Positions 62,333-64,000 of a stretch of DNA of 64,000 nucleotides are shown one piece after another; positions within the stretch are counted from its first letter, which is position 1, and every line of letters starts with the position of its first letter. The notes under the pieces are model-generated. The model searched no databases. It saw nothing but the letters and a program-made list of their open reading frames with translations, and had not been told where the DNA came from. The DNA is from Actinotignum timonense (lineage in GTDB: Bacteria > Actinomycetota > Actinomycetes > Actinomycetales > Actinomycetaceae), in NCBI RefSeq assembly GCF_900155575.1, contig NZ_LT706966.1:1905907-1969906 (forward strand). Direction: 5' to 3'. A program made the translations under genes and the position numbers.

Positions 62333-64000
62333 TTAGCGGCGGCGTAGGCGGGCCAGGATCCTACCCACGGGGCGGAAGAGCACGTCGATTTCTTCCATTT
62401 TTGCCAGCTTCATGCCACCCACGTAGACCAGCACCATGACGCTTCCCCCCACGATGAGGGCCAGGAGTGCTTGCGCGGGGCTCATGGGGCTGAAGACGGG
62501 GCCCACCAGGCGGGCCGCCCCGTAGCCGGCCGCGGCTGCCAAGCCGGAAATCCCCAAGAGTTTGAGATGGAAGGAAGCCAGGACTGCGCCGTCGACCCCA
62601 CCCATCCGCGGCGAGAGGTGCCACAGCATCACGATGACCGCAAAAATATTGGCGAGTGAGCCCACGATACCCACCGCCCACACCACGTGCTGGGGCGGGA
62701 GTAGCGCGCAGAAAACCGTGAGCACGCAGGAGGCTCCCTGGAACGGCAAGCTAATGAGGAAGGCGCCGCGGGTGTCCTCGAAGGCGTAGTAGACGCGGTC
62801 GAGCACGCTCACCGCGCCGATGCCGAAAAGCCCGAGGGCCATGGAGGCCACCACTTTCCCGAGGGTGACGGCCTGCTCCGCGCTCGAAGTAATAGCGAAG
62901 AGGCGGGAGACGGGCACCGCGAAAACCATGAGGCCGATGGCGGCCAGGAACATGATGGTGGAGACGATGCGTAGGGTGCGGGAGACGTCGCGGCGCATCC
63001 GGTCCTGGTCTCCGTCTGCCGCGGCCCGCGAGATGCGGGTGAAGACCGCGGTGGCGATGGAAACCACGAAGAGTGAGGTGGGCAGGGAGTAGATCGTGTA
63101 GGCGGTGTCGTAGGCGAAATTGCCCGCCACGTACTCGGAGTTCATCCCCATGCGAATGGCCCGGTCAGAGGCCCCGGCGGCGGCATTGGAGATGAGCGCC
63201 GTCGGAATAATGGAGGTGACCATCATGAGGAGCATCCACCACGAAGCCCGGCCGGCCGCTCCCAGCCCGGAATTGCGCCACCGGAAATCAAAACGGAAAT
63301 GGATACCCAGGCGGCGCAGCGGCCAGATGAGGATGAGGGCTTGGGCGACGATCCCCAGGGTGGAAATACCGCCGAGCCAGCCCACCCGCGAGGCGGTCCA
63401 GCGCCCCGCTTCCAGGGCGTCTTCCGGGGTTGCCGAACCGAACAGCGCGAGGATGGCGAGCATCCCGAGCACCGCCACAACGTTATTGAGAGCCGGCGCC
63501 CACATATAGGGCCCGAAGTTTTCGCGGGCGTTGAGGATCTGCCCGATCACGGTGTACATGCCGTAGAAGAAAATTTGGGGCAGGCACCAGTAGGCCCAGG
63601 CCACCGTGAGGCGATACCAGTCCTCGGACATGGTGGCGGCCATGACCTTGACCACGGCGGGAGCCGCCAGGGTGATGAGCACGGTCACCGCACCCAGCCC
63701 CACAATCGCCACGGTGAGGAGCTTGTTAATAAAGGCAGCGCCTTCTTTTTCCCCCCGTTTGGTGGCCCGCACAATGGCCGGCACCAGCACCGCATTGACC
63801 AGGCCCCCCACAATAATCATGTAAATAAGATTGGGGAGTTTATTGGCAATCCCGAAAGCGTTGCCGGCCGGCGAGGTCAGGCCCACCACCGCGCCAAGCA
63901 GAATCGGGGAGCGCACCAGGCCGAGGATACGCGAGACGAGCGTGCCGAAGAACATAATGATGGAGGCCCGCGCGGCGCTCGCGCTTTTTTCGCTCGCGGT
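62333..64000 (-). CDS. murJ: Lipid II flippase MurJ (N-terminus off window)
   Basis: MurJ flips lipid II to the outer face of the membrane for wall synthesis. The frame remains open to the right edge of the window: upstream of the ATG at 63953-63955, TASEKSASAARASII continues in frame and looks like the actinobacterial cytoplasmic segment before GTLVSRILGLVRSPIL, so the true start is beyond base 64000. At least 555 residues are visible with about 14 membrane helices and the MOP-superfamily sequences KLPNLIYMIIVGGLVNAVLVPAIVRA and FFYGMYTVIGQILNARENFGPYMWAP in parts. The C-terminus is complete at 62333. Confidence 0.92.
   Translation of the reverse strand, partial: TASEKSASAARASIIMFFGTLVSRILGLVRSPILLGAVVGLTSPAGNAFGIANKLPNLIYMIIVGGLVNAVLVPAIVRATKRGEKEGAAFINKLLTVAIVGLGAVTVLITLAAPAVVKVMAATMSEDWYRLTVAWAYWCLPQIFFYGMYTVIGQILNARENFGPYMWAPALNNVVAVLGMLAILALFGSATPEDALEAGRWTASRVGWLGGISTLGIVAQALILIWPLRRLGIHFRFDFRWRNSGLGAAGRASWWMLLMMVTSIIPTALISNAAAGASDRAIRMGMNSEYVAGNFAYDTAYTIYSLPTSLFVVSIATAVFTRISRAAADGDQDRMRRDVSRTLRIVSTIMFLAAIGLMVFAVPVSRLFAITSSAEQAVTLGKVVASMALGLFGIGAVSVLDRVYYAFEDTRGAFLISLPFQGASCVLTVFCALLPPQHVVWAVGIVGSLANIFAVIVMLWHLSPRMGGVDGAVLASFHLKLLGISGLAAAAGYGAARLVGPVFSPMSPAQALLALIVGGSVMVLVYVGGMKLAKMEEIDVLFRPVGRILARLRRR

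Overview
The window is a high-GC actinobacterial chromosome segment. Encoded proteins, including a FimB/FimA/SrtC-type pilus cluster, inositol-3-phosphate synthase, an LtbR/leuCD unit, DUF3039, DUF2017 and ClpS/MurI/Rph/RdgB in one cluster, point to Actinobacteria and probably to the Actinomycetaceae (Actinomyces, Trueperella, Actinotignum or relatives). The genus is inference; no rRNA marker is present. Genes are tightly packed and many overlap by 4 bp.

Positions 1-25250 are mostly core housekeeping. They hold rsmD (cut by the window edge), recG, rpmB with a clear promoter, adhP, thiL-ddl, an AMIN-like lipoprotein, murA, leuCD with a divergent IclR-type regulator and an operator-like palindrome, a GT4 glycosyltransferase, def, a YdjC/ChbG-like protein that has lost its metal ligands, a tRNA-Gln/tRNA-Glu pair, gltX, a MalY-type C-S lyase, an FAA-hydrolase family protein, a long-chain acyl-CoA ligase, aroE and an NhaC antiporter. 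Positions 25365-28024 hold a second MalY-type gene broken by an intact IS3-family element. The 3-bp target duplication and the restored reading frame can be read directly.

Positions 28255-41660 carry tRNA-Leu, bcp, a NUDIX-fold protein, the clpS-DUF2017-murI-MBL-rph-rdgB cluster, pncB, a DEIH helicase with DUF3039, hup and mprF. Positions 41664-51100 are a surface region. It has a sortase-assembled pilus cluster (tip protein, major pilin, class C sortase, with a hairpin between pilin and sortase), a DoxX-like protein, ino1, and a Cna_B/Pro-Thr-rich wall-anchored protein. The signal peptide of that last protein is out of frame with its mature part at an 11-base G tract, and an 11-base C tract lies upstream of the pilus cluster. 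Together they suggest phase variation of surface structures.

Positions 51399-58301 are a CRISPR region. A type I-E array of 27 repeats and 26 spacers is followed, on the opposite strand, by cas2e, cas1e, cas3 and cas6e, packed end to end. All Cascade effector genes other than cas6e (cas8e, cas11, cas7e, cas5e) are absent from the window. Degenerate I-E-like repeats flank the locus on both sides, and an XRE-ImmA/IrrE gene pair sits next to it. This partial I-E locus is the most unusual feature here. The window ends with a YibE/F membrane protein, a FemABX-type transferase and murJ (cut by the window edge).
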